Program-made: the position numbers and the translations under genes
Notes under the pieces: generated by a model
What the model saw: only the letters and a program-made list of their open reading frames with translations
Databases searched by the model: none
Told to the model about the DNA's origin: nothing
Shown: piece after piece, positions 32,159 to 44,874 of the stretch
How the letters are laid out: each line of letters begins with the position of its first letter
How positions within the stretch are numbered: position 1 is the first letter of the stretch
Assembly: GCF_933775445.1 (NCBI RefSeq)
Contig: NC_065873.1
Span: forward strand, 13,206,001-13,270,000
Direction of reading: 5' to 3'
Source: Argentina anserina
Lineage: Eukaryota; Streptophyta; Magnoliopsida; Rosales; Rosaceae
Length of the DNA stretch: 64,000 bases

Positions 32159-33124
32159 CTAACTCACTACACTTACTACATACGCAACATCTGGTCTGGT
32201 ATGTGATAAATAAATCAGGCGTCCAACTAGCCTCTGATAATGAGGTTTTTCAGTAGGCACTTGATCTGGATATTCTGCTAACCGATAGTTCTGCTCAATA
32301 GGAGTATCAATGGGAGTGCAATCCAGCATACCGGTCTTCGTTAGTAGATCAATGATGTACTTCTTCTGACATAGATAGATACCATCACTTCTCCTGGCAA
32401 CCTCAATGCCTAGGAAGTACTTGAGTGTACCTAGGTCTTTTATCTCAAATTCTGTGGCTAGTTGTTTCTGTAATCTATCCACCTCAACAGTATCATTCCT
32501 AGTAACTACCATATCATCAACATATATAATTAGGGCTGTTACCTTTCCTTGTTGATGTCTGAGAAATAATATGTGGTCTGAATTACTCTGTCTGTAGCCA
32601 ATTTTCCTCATGAATTGTGAGAATCTTCCAAACCAAGCGCGAGGTGACTGTTTAAGACCATACAAAGACTTTCTCAATCTGCATACAAGTTACTTAGAGA
32701 AGCGGACGCATATCCAGGCGGAAGATCCATGTACACTTCTTATGTAAGTTCTCCACGGAAGAATGCATTTTAAACATCAAACTGCTAGGTGCAAATGTGC
32801 AAATGTCTCATCATAGTCTATGTCATATGTCTGGGTGAACCCCTTTGCTACTAGGTGTGCTTTATACCGGCTCACTGACCTATCTGGATTATGCTTCATT
32901 GTAAACACCCAACGACATCCCACAGTCTTCTTGCCATTTGGTGGAGAGACAAGCTCCAAAGTATTGTTCTTTTGTAATGCTTCCATCTCTTTCTCCATTG
33001 CTTTCCTCCATTTAGGATCTCCCAATGCATCATGCACTTTGTTAGGCACTAATACAGTAGATATTTGATTCACAAATGATTCATATGACTTAGACAATCT
33101 TTTGGTAGACATAAAATTTGCCAC
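32159..33124 (-). CDS. copia reverse transcriptase, two pieces
   Basis: Piece 33124-32777 holds the N-terminal fingers (WRKAMEKEMEALQKNNTLEL, GCRWVFTMKHN, YKAHLVAKGFTQ, DIDYDETFA). Piece 32677-32159 holds SLYGLKQSPRAW, the catalytic LIIYVDDMVV, and the ARRSDGIYLCQKKYI connection. The YVDD motif is intact. The join near 32680-32780 is lost through a frameshift and small loss. Confidence 0.9.
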
Positions 33125-33394
33125 AGGATACTTAGTTTTAGCCTGAAGGGTAGATTCATATTTTTTTGTTGGCTGACCCCGAGTAGACCTATTTGGAAAG
33201 ACATATTGTCTACTATTAGCCTCACTAGTATTAGCCCTAATAGAATGACTAACTTCAGATGAGTGATCTTCCGTACCAGGAGAGGATTGGTTAGATGTAT
33301 AAACAGTAGTAGGGGAGACATGAGGAGCAGTTGTGTTGTCATCTTCTAGTACTTGAATCTCTAGAGCGATGACACCAGAATCATCTGATGGTAG

Positions 33395-34162
33395 CTATGT
33401 AGCTGACATATTGGTAATCTCAATCGAATCTGTCACTATATCTACTGGTGTATTTGTCTCCCCCTTTCCATGATACAGCTCTTCAAAATACGAATTCTTC
33501 CCCTGAAGAGTAGTATCGAAAGAGGAAAAATAGCTCATGTTCTCAAAGAAAGTAACATCCATAGTAACATAGTACTTCCTGGTAGGTGGATGATAGTACC
33601 GGTACCCTTTCTGATGTCCTCCATACCCAACAAACACACATTTAACGACTCATACATCCAACTTAGACCTTAGGTGTTTTAGCAGATGGAAAAAAGTAAC
33701 ACAACCGAAAACACAGGCAGGAAGATTATGAAAAGAGAGTAAGGAGACATGAGATGCAAGCACCTCATACGGAATATTTCCCTGAAGGACACGAGAGGGA
33801 AGACGATTAATGAGATGGGCGGAAGTTATGACAACATCACCCCAAAGGTACTGAGGCATATGGGCACTAAAAAGAATACACCGAGCCATATCAAGTAAAT
33901 GACGATTTTTCCTTTCAGAAACGCCATTCTGCTCAGGTGTGTAAGGACACGTTGTTTGATGAACAATTCCGTGTGTGTTAAAGAACTCCTGAAAAACATG
34001 ATTCACATATTCCCCTCCATTATCAGAACGAAGAACTCTAACTGTGGCATTATATTGTGTTTGGACAGTGTTATAGAAGGCTTGAAAAGCTGGGAAAACA
34101 TCATCTTTAGTTTTGAAGAGAACAATCCATGAAAGACGGGTGCAATCATTAATAAATGACAC
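33395..34162 (-). CDS. copia integrase, two pieces
   Basis: Piece 34162-33650 carries the catalytic core (FINDCTRLSWIVLF, VLRSDNGGEYVN, PEQNGVSERKNRHLLDMAR), with the second Asp and the Glu of D,D-35-E. The first Asp sits just upstream in another frame (LIHSDIWGP near 34190), so a single shift lies near 34175. Piece 33637-33395 has the C-terminal GYRYYHPPTRKYYVTMDVTF. Confidence 0.88.
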
Positions 34163-34361
34163 ATAATACCGTATCCTTGGAGGGTCCCCAAATATCAGAA
34201 TGAATTAATTCGAAAGGGAGAATGTGTTTATTAGAAGTACTAGCAAAACACATGTCTCACACCGTAAAAGTGACTCATCCACACTAATAAACAAAGTAGG
34301 CATAGATTTTTTCATAACACTAAAGGATGGATGCCCTAAGCGACGATGTCATAACCAAACT

Positions 34362-35253
34362 TCACTTAGAGCAAGGAGGGTGAGGTTGATTCCCGAAGCC
34401 TGGTGGTGGTCCTCGCTGATGAAGTGGAGATGATGTGGCCTGCTGAAGGGGTGGTGCTGGAGATCTAGCACGAACGGTAAGGCTGAAAACTTCAACTTGT
34501 GTCTGAAGAAGGCTTTCCTGGTGAGATTCATCCTTACGGATATATGTGAAAGCTGTAATTAAGCTAGGGGGTTCGGTCTGTCGGACCAATTCCCCTTTCG
34601 CACCATTATGTTTGGCATCAAGACCTTTCAGGAAATGGTGAACTCGCTCAAGCTCCTTCTCACGTTGGTACCAAACAATATCCTCCTGATGTTTGATCAT
34701 GCAAGGACGTTTCACATCAATCTCAACCCAAATATTTTTTAGTGTGGTGAAATATTGCGCCACTGGTTGCCCATCTTGTTGCATCGCCAAAGCGGTGCAC
34801 ATTAATTCATGAACCTGTATGAAATCAGAGTCATTAGTATATAAGCCTTCAAGTGTCAGCCATATTGCCTGCGCAGTGTCACATGCCTCCACCATATCAA
34901 TTATCTGTTCATTCATAGCTTTCCACAAGACGAACATCACAAGGCCATCATCGTCGTCCCACTTAGTGTAGGCAATAATATCATCTGTACTAGGAGCCTA
35001 GTTACTCCGGTTACATGCCCCATCTTGTGCATGCCTCAAAGATGAGCCGCCATAAGTCGCTTCCATTTACGAAAATTGGTCTCATTGAGTTTAGTTCCCC
35101 CAAAGGACCCACTGGCAGAACTCTTGACAGATACTTCAAATTTCGGAACATCAGCTTCGTCTCCAGAACCCATTGAAAAAGAAATTGAAAAAAATCAGGT
35201 TTTATACAGCGGAAACACCAAAAAACTGATATCAACCTGTCTTGAGTGCACAT
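34362..35253 (-). CDS. copia gag, two pieces
   Basis: Piece 34940-34362 has the UBN2/retrotran_gag pattern (WKAMNEQIIDMVEACDTAQA, IWLTLEGLY, FLKGLDAKHNGAKGEL). Upstream, 35253-35011 carries the gag start in a shifted frame. The CCHC knuckle is not seen. Gag forms the virus-like particle that holds element RNA. Confidence 0.75.
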
Positions 35254-35279
35254 GCACTGTCGGTGAACCTACACTGACA

Positions 35280-35870
35280 ATCAAGACTATCAATTCTGGG
35301 CCGGGTCGGGTCTGGTTCAGGTCGAATCCAGGTCGGGTCGATTGTGGGCGGGCCGGGCGGGTCAAGCTAGGCCGGACCGGACGGGTCGAAGCTTGGCCGA
35401 ACCCGGCGGGTCGGATCCAAATTCGGAGCTGGAGGATGCGCGTGTTCGAGGAAGCGGGTCGGGTGCGTTGGAGAGATCCACCCGGACGTGGAGCAGCGAT
35501 TCCGTGGCGGGCTCGACCTGAGGGAGCAGCGCCGGGCTCCAGAGAGCGGAGCCTGGCGTGCGACGGCTACAAGGTCACGGTGGCGGTGGAAAGCTTGCAG
35601 CGGCGGCTGCGGTGGAAAGTGTGCAGCGGCGGAAGGAGATGTCGCCGGAGCTCGTCGAGGTGTTGAGGAGATCGGAGACCGCTTCAATGACGGCGATGAG
35701 CTCGGCGGGGTGAGTTGGGCTGATCGGCGGGGCAAGAGGATCTGTGTCTCCGTGTCATTGGATAATACCAAGCTGACGTCGCAGAATACCAGGTTAGCAG
35801 CTTGCTGACGTCGCCGATGGGGTATGCTCTGAGTGAGGGTGACAGCAAGCTCGGCTGACGAGCTCGCACT
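35280..35870 (-). other. GC-rich leader segment inside the copia element
   Basis: It lies between the primer site and gag. It is much more GC-rich than its surroundings and has many CGGGT and GGCGG motifs. A 189-aa Pro/Ser/Arg-rich minus-strand frame (35936-35367) and plus-strand frames overlap it, which is composition rather than homology. It could be the family's normal leader or captured host DNA. Confidence 0.4.
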
Positions 35871-35926
35871 AAAAAACTGCAAGGAAAGAACAAACCCAGA
35901 AAAAACAGAGCAGTGCTCTGATATCA

Positions 35927-36073
35927 ACAAGAACAAGATAAGTGTTTCACTTAATCACTTAATGATGCTATACAAGATCAAATGCCCTATATAAGCTAAC
36001 TAAAGTGCATTTGTCGACAAATGTTTCCTTGATTTCCTCCGTGAATCACGCCCGTGATTCACAGAGTTAATCA

Positions 36074-36076
<3 letters not shown>
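35927..36076 (-). repeat. 5' LTR of the copia element, first bases lost
   Basis: It matches 31403-31557 closely, but its first five bases (TGTTA on the minus strand) are replaced by the GA repeat. Confidence 0.85.

Positions 36077-36107
<31 letters not shown>
36077..36107. repeat. (CT)n microsatellite
   Basis: About 31 bases of CT abut the copia 5' LTR. With the CT tract at 31391-31402 it suggests insertion into one original repeat. Confidence 0.95.
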
Positions 36108-36110
<3 letters not shown>

Positions 36111-36267
36111 GTCCATGCTCATTGCTCGGTGAGAAAACGTAGTCACACACAACAGAGAACCAAAACTTTTGTGGCACCCCCTCTCAAATATCATCCAACC
36201 ATGAAACTCCTGTCTTACTCCCTCTCAAATGTCCACAGGGATGTAACGAAAGGCAACTAGCAGCATG

Positions 36268-37845
36268 TGATGAATGCTCGATTACTCGACATCAATATTT
36301 AACCCTGAACACATCATTAGTAGTATAAAGCAAGAGGGTATCGTTCACAAACCGGGGATCCAGCCAGGGCTTAGGATCACATCAATTAACACGAATTCAT
36401 AAAGATATAAAAAGTTGATATAGGTTTCGGATTGAATGATAAAAACAGTAAATAAAACCTAAACTAATATATACATGTGATCAACCAACCAACACATAAA
36501 CAATCACCAAACAACTCATATAAAAGAAATCGAAACAAGTCCTATGTCCATCTTAAGAATCATGCCGAGATTAGTTCATAAACAACTAAGGTTGGATCAT
36601 GCAATCTAAGTTCCAAACCAGTAACCTATATGCATAGACACTTAACACATTCAAGTCTTGCCACTCGGCTTCATTGAAATCTAACATGTTCATCTTACCA
36701 TATAATCCCAAAGCCATGCATATCGAATTCATTAGTATGTCACATACTTAACCCCCAATCATGCAATTTCGAAAATCATATAGAAAAGAATAAGCATGTT
36801 CATAGCATAAGTCTTTAATCCAACAACCTAAATATCATGCTACAATCGTATACATAACACATAAGTGTCGAAATTGATCAAGAACAAGGCTCGGCAGAAA
36901 CCAAAAACAGAAATTCCATAAAACCAAACACAATTTCGAATCCTTTATATAAATTGAATCAAGTAGCTATTTCATAGACAAAATTGAAACAAGATCACAC
37001 TACACAAATCACATGCTCATCCAAGAACAAGAATAAAACCAAAAACCGAATTGAAACAAAGAGAGAATCATGGTTACACTTTATCAATCAATCGATCCTA
37101 CAAGGTGTAGCCAAGACTTCTAGGGGAATGAAACCTCTTCTCAATCGTGCTTCAAGGCTATAGATAAAGGTGGAGAATGGTGGAATCGGTTTTAGGATTT
37201 CTTGGAAGGATGAAGGATGAATTCGGCAGAGCTAGGCTTGTGTTTGTGTGTGAGGTTGATGATGCCCTGAATGGAGAGGCCCAGCCTCTATATATAGGTG
37301 TTTAGGAAGCCTCTTGCCGTCCTATAAGGAAGTAGAATCCAATTGGGAAGCTGAAATCCTCTTTGTTATGGATTTGATTTATGTACTCCAGATCCAACTT
37401 GATGTAGGAAACCAAGTCCAATAGGGAGATCACAAATAGGGCTGCACGGCAACATTCTTGGTCCAACTAGGAGTAGCTAGGCCGGCCGGCCTCCTCTTCT
37501 CCTTCTTCAACTCGAATATGATTTCCTTGTTCAACTAGGAATGCATCTCGGCAACTCTTCTTCCTTTCCAAATATGATTTGTCTTTCCTGAAAAGAATTC
37601 GTCGATTAAGGAATAGGAAAGAATGAAAATAGGAAAGTAGAGTCCTAGTCGAGTAAGGAATCCTAACTCAATAAGGATTTCTAACACTTAGCACAATTTC
37701 ATCATCAATTCATTCAAAATCCGAAATAGCTCTCCTTAGAACATACATATGACAAATATGAACCTAAAACAACTAAATAAGACGTAACAAAGCTTAAGAA
37801 TATGACATATATACATTAAGAACATCACACTATGTGCTCCTATCA
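36268..37845 (-). repeat. Solo LTR of the Athila-like family
   Basis: This is a 1578-bp LTR in reverse orientation with TG...CA ends. It is flanked by a perfect 5-bp duplication GCATG (36263-36267 and 37846-37850). Its own strand starts TGATAGGAGCACATAGTG. It is clearly related over its length to 14008-15578 and 57866-59436. No internal element sequence is present. Confidence 0.93.
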
Positions 37846-38129
37846 GCATGCAGTTGCAATCTCATCATGCATGAGTTCAAAACTCTTCTATATCCATTCA
37901 TCTCCGAAATTAAAATCCAATTACAGGCAGCATAATGCAAGCTTATCTTCAGTTATTCAGCACCCCATGAAGGATGCAAATTTCTATTATTTATAAACTA
38001 AGCTGCATGGGCGTTAGAGGCGCCTCAAGTATGCAATAAGGTCAATAGATTGTTTGCAGCACATGAAGCTGCTTTGATTTGCTATTCCTCTAAGCAGAAG
38101 AAGGGTTGATGATAGATTGACTTAGAAAT

Positions 38130-39221
38130 TGTCAAAATATGGCCAGTTCTCGGTCAAAACAGCTTATAGGTTCTCCTTTGCCAATTCTTCCAACTTTGTT
38201 CCGTTGAGGCTTTAACTACACAAGTTGGGTGTCAATTATGCAAACGTCGAAGATTTCGACTCCTAACAATGTCAAGATCCATATATATCTGGCCGGAGCG
38301 TGTCTCTTGGTATCTTGTCTTCAAAGAAGTGCAGCTGATTCTCAGGTTTGTGTTCCTGTGTAATTCTGGGATTGAATCAACTCTAATTCTAAGCAGAGAT
38401 TGCTCCGAGTGTTGCCTCAATCTCATGTTTTGCTCAAACATGTTATGGGGTGAATGCTCTTCACAGTGACACTCTCTCGGCCGAACTTGTGTTCTCACTT
38501 CTCAGGATCAGAGATCATGTGTTTGGTATTCTTTAGTTCTTAATATGGGCCGTCTGTTGGAGCACAACAAAAGGGTATCAGGGTATGGAACCAGAAACTG
38601 CTCCCTAGCTACTTGTATTGTTGGTATTTCATCTATGTCTAGGCTTAATATATTCAGGTTTCACAATCGGAAACCTTTAGCTTCTGGCATGCAAGGTATT
38701 CATTATGCACAGCGCCGGGCTCCTCCAACTGTTATGTTCAAAATCGTAATCTATGGCGCCTTCAGTCATCAACCTGGGACGCTATGTGGTCCGAGATGAT
38801 TTGGGTATCATGGTTGCATGTGGTACTTGAGCTACTAGTGGTTTAATCACCCCAGAGCATTCTGAAGTTTTGGGATGTAACTTGGCTATCGATTTTGCTA
38901 CTGATTGTGGATTTCTACCAACCATTATTGAATTGATGCAATGGAAGTTTCTTTCTGTGCCATTCACCTCTCACTTGGGGAAGATCTATGAGGACATTGG
39001 TTGCATGTTGGCAGCTGTCTGGTTGTAAGGTGGTTTATGTGAGTAGGAAGGTGAACATGGCGGCTCGCCTTTTAGCTGCAAAGGCCTTTTCTCTTAGACA
39101 GTTTTTCATGTTTCAGCTCCAGATTGTATTCAGGCTGGAAAATTGCAGCTGATGTTTGTACTATTTATGTTTCTTTTTACTAGAAGTAACTCTTGTCGAT
39201 TTTGAACCCAAAAAAAAAAAA
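38130..39221 (+). mobile_element. 5'-truncated LINE, zf-RVT and RNase H tail
   Basis: Broken frames on + give a zf-RVT-like stretch (STPNNVKIHIYLAGACL near 38250) and then RNase H remnants (RRAPPTVMFKIVIYGAF, VVRDDLGIMVACGT, PEHSEVLGCNLAIDFA). The first catalytic Asp motif NVDGA has become VIYGA. A run of about 11 A at 39210-39220 marks the 3' end. It is more decayed than the LINE at 19.3-20.1 kb, with many stops and shifts. Confidence 0.65.
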
Positions 39222-40266
39222 CAGAACTAAGCTGCCTGCTGTTCTGAAGTGGTGCCAATGTGCAAAATTCAGTGGAGACCATGGTATCTCCCAGAGGTTC
39301 AATAATCCTAGTAATTATGCGGTAGACTAAGTTTAACCAGGTGTGCTTTGGCTCCGGTGGCCTCATCGTTCATAAATGCTTTCTGTTCATCAATCAACTT
39401 CAGAGTACCAGAAAAATTCATGTTTCTATATTTTCTAAGTGACGTTGTAGGCGTGGTAATGCGCCAGCAAGCTGTGCTTCTTAGGAAGTATATATGAGTT
39501 TGATTCTCGATTTCAAGTCGTTCTTTCTTTGCTAAATTGCAGCAAGTTCCCCTCCAAATACAAAGGTTAATGACATCTCATAGTTTTTGCAGCATCATCG
39601 GAGATTGAGCACCTCCTCTTGTCTCATGCATCTCTAAATGACTATGAGCAAGAACGTTTCATGAACCTTTCTCAGGAACCAAAGGCGACTGAATTGACTA
39701 CACAGGTCCCCTAAGATCGACTTGCCATACCGGTAGTATCAATGTTGACCTTATGCGAGTCTTTTTGTAACTTCGATGAGCACATCACCTGCCGTCCTGC
39801 CCCCCTCAACTAAAGTCAAAAGTTTGATGATTTACGAGGAAGAGAGAAAAAGGGTAGGCAAGCGAGCGGCTTAGGGTCTACCATGATTGCTAGGATTTTC
39901 GGCAGTGCAGTTGTAAACGTTTATTATGCTAGAAAATGTCTGTTTTCATTACGAGAAATTCCCAATTCTATTACACACGAGACAAGATTCAATCCAATCT
40001 TAGTACAATCTAATCAAATCCTATAGCAGAAACACCATTTATGAATCCAATTCTAATACAATCTAATCTAGTCCATTCATATTATCTGCTTCAGTCATCT
40101 ACACCAAATGCAGCCATCAGGTCATCAGGTCCTTCACTTGGAAATAACGTTCACATAATGCGTTCACAGTTATGTGATAATGAATTGCATAGTATTATTA
40201 ATTTGCAAGCATGACTACAAAGAACATGATTTCTTTTTCAAGGACAAATGCTCAAAATCTTTTGAT
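39222..40266. other. CLPP6 3' flank
   Basis: No gene was recognised. The right part is probably CLPP6 3' UTR. Two related ATCCAATCTTAGTACAATCTA-like stretches near 39990-40070 form a small imperfect repeat. Confidence 0.45.
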
Positions 40267-43200
40267 TTAGTATTCTGTTTCCAGCACACCATCAATTAGC
40301 CCAAACTCCATAGCCTGCCACCGATAGCAGCAATGTCAGTGATAGAAGGTAGCTCTCTTAGTAGTTTAAGGCGACCAATGCACTCAAAGTAAAATGGTCA
40401 CAAGCACTTTATGTCTTTTCAGATGATGTACTTGACCTAGCATTAATGCTACATTTTTTAATGTTCTTAACTTGTTACTTCCCTCCTGTGCTATTTTCAT
40501 TTTACCCCCTTATCTTCCCTCCCAAATCAATGAATTTTACTTCATCTCAATGTGTACTAAACCACTGTGTCATTACCACCAATCAACCAAAAAGACCAAC
40601 AAGATGAGTTCAGCAACATTACCTCAGAAACAGATAAAAAGCGATCCCTCTCAGTGTATTGCTGCACTGTCTCTAGAGATTGGCCGGTAAATGCAACATA
40701 CATTTTGTCGACTTTCTGCATAAAATTAATGGGGGACAGAAAACCAAAGAAAAGGTTAATATGGAGCATCAAATAAGCACTGAAAATTAAGATATTCATG
40801 AAGCAGGTAATGGAAAGTAAGTTATATATCAATTGCCTGGGAATTTGAACGGCCTGAACAATTTCATCCATAATGCATACAATAAAGAACATCATTGTCC
40901 AGCCAAATCTTTCTTGGGTTCTTGAATTCTAGAGAGACCCACTTCAATTCCCACCACAGAATCACAGATAAGGTTTTTTTTTGCGTCGTTCTCTGCTTTG
41001 AAGCAGAAGGAAAGTTGCGAGGTGGAAACTGAGTGTTAAGGCTTAGGGCTTAGGTTTTAAAAAAAAAAAAGAAAAAAAAATTCAAAAAGCTGATGTGGCA
41101 TGTCGAAAATAGTAGGTGGCGTGTCGGTCAACGTGTCGGGCCGTGTCGGCATGTTGGGCAGTGTCGGACACTCCAACACTTCAAAGGCTGAAGTGTCGGT
41201 GCTACATAGGGCATATGTTTCCAGAACTACTAGAGAATAATCATCAGCTTTCAAGCATGTATATTTTTGAGTGAGTTTTTGGACCCTAAAAGTATTAAGA
41301 ATAAAACCTCAGAATGCGAGAATAGGCACCCATCAATGACAGGTTGACACTTTTTATGCTCTTTTCTTTTATTGCAGGTCAGGTAAGGGGTGTCTGGGCA
41401 ATAACATTACACTATGCTTCTTAGAAACAATGATCATGGCATCATCCTCTACGGCTCAAATATGACACAAAAATAGTTCAGCATTCTTTTTATTTTTCAT
41501 AAAAAAGAAAAAAAATGATTCCAAAAAGAAAAATGGGGACTAGTCAAAGACAAAACCCAGTTATTAATGTCATCAAACAAAGCCATAAACCATGACACGG
41601 AGAGTATACCTAGTTACCTACAGTCCAGATGCAGACAAAGTTGAACCTAAATTTCAGTTTTCTGGATAACCCAGTGAGTCAGCATTCGTCATATGAATAC
41701 TCACAAAACACTTTTTCTGCTCAATTTGTACACCCAATTCAGTTTGTTTCCAGTTAATGAGGCTGCATTGTGTATAATTACTTCCACAACTGCATTGTAC
41801 ATCCCAGACGCATACAAAGTTGTAGCTAAATTTCAGTTTTCAGGATTACCCAGTGAGACAGCATTTGCGTATGACTTGCTCATAAACATATCATTTTCTC
41901 CTCAGTTAACAAATGTACAGATAGGATTATTTCAACTCGCTTCAATTTGTTCAAAACAATTAGGCTGCAATGTGTATAATCACTTCCTAAATTGCATTAT
42001 ACATCCAAAATAACCCTAAAAAAAAGCATGAGCCTCTTAAGTTATAAGCTAACACTCGCAACATATCAATCTAATTACCACCAATTTGTCTTCATAATGG
42101 AAAAACTTTCTAATAAAGAACAATTGAGGGTGCTGAATAAAATTCAGTGTGCTATTGAGTAATAACAATATATATGGTATATAGATATTTATATAATATG
42201 TACGCAGGCATGAATCTATACATTGTATCTGTGAGGCTTCCAAAAAAATAGTTTAAAGGTATGGAGAAGAGACTAACATGGCGAGTTTGAACTGCTTCAT
42301 TAACTTGGCGCCTCACATCTTCTACGTGACCCTACATACAAAAAATGCATGACCAGTCAATATACAAAACATTTATAACTCTGTTGGCAGGTATTTTAGT
42401 TAGCACAGCAACTAGTGCAGAATAATCTTTGAAGTTCAAAAGAGAAGATTGTCTGAGACATTTTGATATCTTGAATTAGACATGCCAATCTGAAGTACAT
42501 AGGGCTACAAATAAGAAACAACGATGAGGCTCTTTTTTAAGAAAGCACACACACCCAGTGCTTCTCAGAAACCACCAGATGGTGCTTCTATAATATACAA
42601 AGCACTTGTAAAAATCAGAAAGAGGTCTTGCCAATTCCAACAGCTTCTCAAATGAGTTTTTTCATTACTAATGAAAAATCAGTAATTTGATTAAACCTTG
42701 GAAAAATGCAGCTACGCAAAGTGCAGTAACATGTATATATTAAAAACAAAAGACAGCTCTGGCTTATGTTAGCAAGTATGTTATCATGCCTGCATATGTC
42801 TCATCTGTGAGAATGAATAGGTGTTTAATGCTTGTATAACCATGGGTAAAGAGCCTACCCTGTGCACTTGACAAAATGCATACTGTGTGGAAAGCAAATA
42901 GCAATGGATAAGTGATTCCATCTACAGAATGAAGTAAAATAATTCTATTCTAGAGGGGCAGTTACATTTATCCAAAACCACAACTGATATTGGTCTACGA
43001 GAGACAGGTCCAAGTGTCACACAACAATACTAGTCATATATCCAATTAAAACCATTTAGTTCAAGCAAGCATCTATCAAATAACATGAAGGATTCAGATT
43101 GGAAGTTTTGCTCATCCGGACATATTTGTAACATCCATCCTTTTTATGAAATTAGAAAAGTATGATGATCAGCTCACATCTTCCATTACTTTTATATGCA

Positions 43201-44874
43201 TCTTCATACACTAAAAAGTAAATTCATACCCCACATCCACTTTGAGGTTGATGTATCATAATTCGTGCATTTGGCATTGCATAGCGCATTCCTTTTTCTC
43301 CTCCAGCAAGAAGAAGTGCTCCTTGGCTTGCAGCGACTCCAAAACATACTGTCCCAACCTTAGGTTTGATCTGGAAAAGAGAAAAAAAAATCTATCAATG
43401 CTAAAAGAACATAAACTATCAACACAGGTTTATATCTGATGCACCAGGCAAAAATCTGTAGATAGATAAATTATAATATGGTGCACTCAGATTGTGGTAT
43501 AATTTTGGCATGCCATAGATTCAAATATGTTGATATGAATCACAAAAAACTACTATCATATTCTAAGTTGATTTGCTAATCTGATTCAAATATGTCACAA
43601 AATTATTCATCTAAGATAGCACCTGAAATATATTCAGTTGCTCTACATAATCTCAAAACTATCTGAATATCTTGGAATTTGGGAACTGTTTCAGGTTATA
43701 CTTCACATATTTCAAATAGATTCTCAAATGAGAACATTAACATACTATGTTGATCTGGAAATCATGTCATCTCCGAAAAAGAATACAAGTACTTGATAAA
43801 AAATATGACAAACACAAAAGAAACAGGGAAGAAAAAAAAGGCAAATCCCGAGAGGAAAACATAAAGTATTAGTGAAGGCCAAGAGCACGAAACATAAGCA
43901 GATTTAGAACATTGAACATAAACATATAAATAAAAACTGTATGATGTTTACCCACGACATGCAGTCATAAATTGCCAACACCGAGTATGTACTCCCACCA
44001 GGGCAGTTCAAGTAAACCTGAAATGGTACAAGACAAAGTCACAATCTCAAAATAACATATTTAATTTAAAAGACTGGAATCTAGAAACATTAGCTATGAT
44101 GAATATATTCCATGATTGGGGGACCATAAGGGCGCCATAAAAGTATGAATATACCAAAATATCTGCTTCGTCGTCGATAGTAGCCAGAGTCACAAGCTGG
44201 GATATGACTCGTTGAGCAACCATGGAGTTGACAGGCTGCCCAATGAAGATTATACGATTTCTAAATAGCACGGAAGAGAGGTCTAACGGTCCTCCCGGGG
44301 TCATAACCGCCGGCAGTATCGGCGGATTCCCCTTCTTGGCTTCTATCGCACCGTAACTAAACATATTCCAAACCATTTCAAACTTCATAATCACTTCAAA
44401 CAGCTCAACACAATCGTAAATACTGTAATCAAGCCTCAATCTATGATAATCTTAAAATCAACAAGAGCAAACACACCTTGTGCTTGTATCACCAAAAAAC
44501 TTGCCATCAAGCTTTAGAGATGAACCGCTAGATAAACCTGGACAAAGCATCAACACGTATCTCAATCAATCAATCAATCTGCAAAAGCTTCAACAATCAA
44601 AAACCCAAGGATTTCACACTCGAATCTGTAAAATTGTTTCAGTGATTAGTGAAGGGATTACCGGCAGCGTCGCCGTAAGGAGTCCGCAAGGTTGCGAAGA
44701 CTCTAGACCTCGTCGATTTTCTACGAATCGTAAGCATGAAATTCATCAGATAGAATGATTGTTGATGTATGGATATAGGAAAATTACAAGGCACTGTTTG
44801 TGTTACCTGACGGAAACGGAAGGGAGCGAAGCGGAGGAGAAGCTCAGAGGCGCCGAGAAAGCTGAAGCTACCAT
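40267..44874 (-). CDS. CLPP6: CLPP6, chloroplast ATP-dependent Clp protease proteolytic subunit 6
   Basis: Nine exons on - join in frame to 263 aa: 44874-44807, 44720-44662, 44537-44477, 44356-44155, 44017-43952, 43370-43230, 42331-42278, 40715-40623 and 40314-40267. The first about 60 residues ([19 protein letters not shown]...) are a chloroplast transit peptide rich in Ser and Ala. The mature part has [36 protein letters not shown] and [17 protein letters not shown]. The triad is Ser167 (GVAASQG), His192 (MIHQPQ) and Asp241 (TERDRFLS), with the 25- and 49-residue spacing of E. coli Clp[15 protein letters not shown] and the [15 protein letters not shown] end identify the P6 type. It forms part of the stromal ClpPR core that degrades unfolded proteins. 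Intron 7 is long (about 1.56 kb) and holds repeats. Confidence 0.95.
41040..41215. repeat. GTGTCGG-rich repeat in CLPP6 intron 7
   Basis: After an A-rich run, the motifs GTGTCGG, CGTGTCGG and GTGTCGGACACT recur, and the stretch ends GTGTCGGTGCTACATAGG. The last motif is the reverse of the ACATAGCACGGACGC start near 4244, so both may belong to one dispersed transposon family. Confidence 0.45.
41622..42005. repeat. Imperfect tandem duplication in CLPP6 intron 7
   Basis: CAAAGTTG(A/T)A(C/G)CTAAATTTCAGTTTTC and the following CCCAGTGAG(T/A)CAGCATT occur twice about 180 bp apart. GGCTGCA(T/A)TGTGTATAAT is also repeated. It is non-coding and diverged. Confidence 0.7.

Larger units (their letters stand above)
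31403..36076 (-). mobile_element. Ty1/copia LTR retrotransposon, decayed
   Basis: The element reads on the minus strand. Short LTRs (about 150 bp) lie at 31403-31557 (3') and 35927-36076 (5'). A TGATATCAGAGC primer site at about 35913-35926 fits initiator tRNA-Met. Order on the minus strand: leader, gag, integrase, reverse transcriptase, RNase H, which is the copia order. The coding frame is broken into at least six pieces by stops and shifts, and the gag zinc knuckle, protease and start of integrase are largely missing. Both outer ends touch GA/CT microsatellite, so the target was probably that repeat. Confidence 0.9.

Noticed and set aside
35367..35936. 189-aa Pro/Ser/Arg-rich minus-strand frame
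   Set aside because: It overlaps the copia 5' LTR end, primer site and GC-rich leader; openness is explained by composition and there is no domain.
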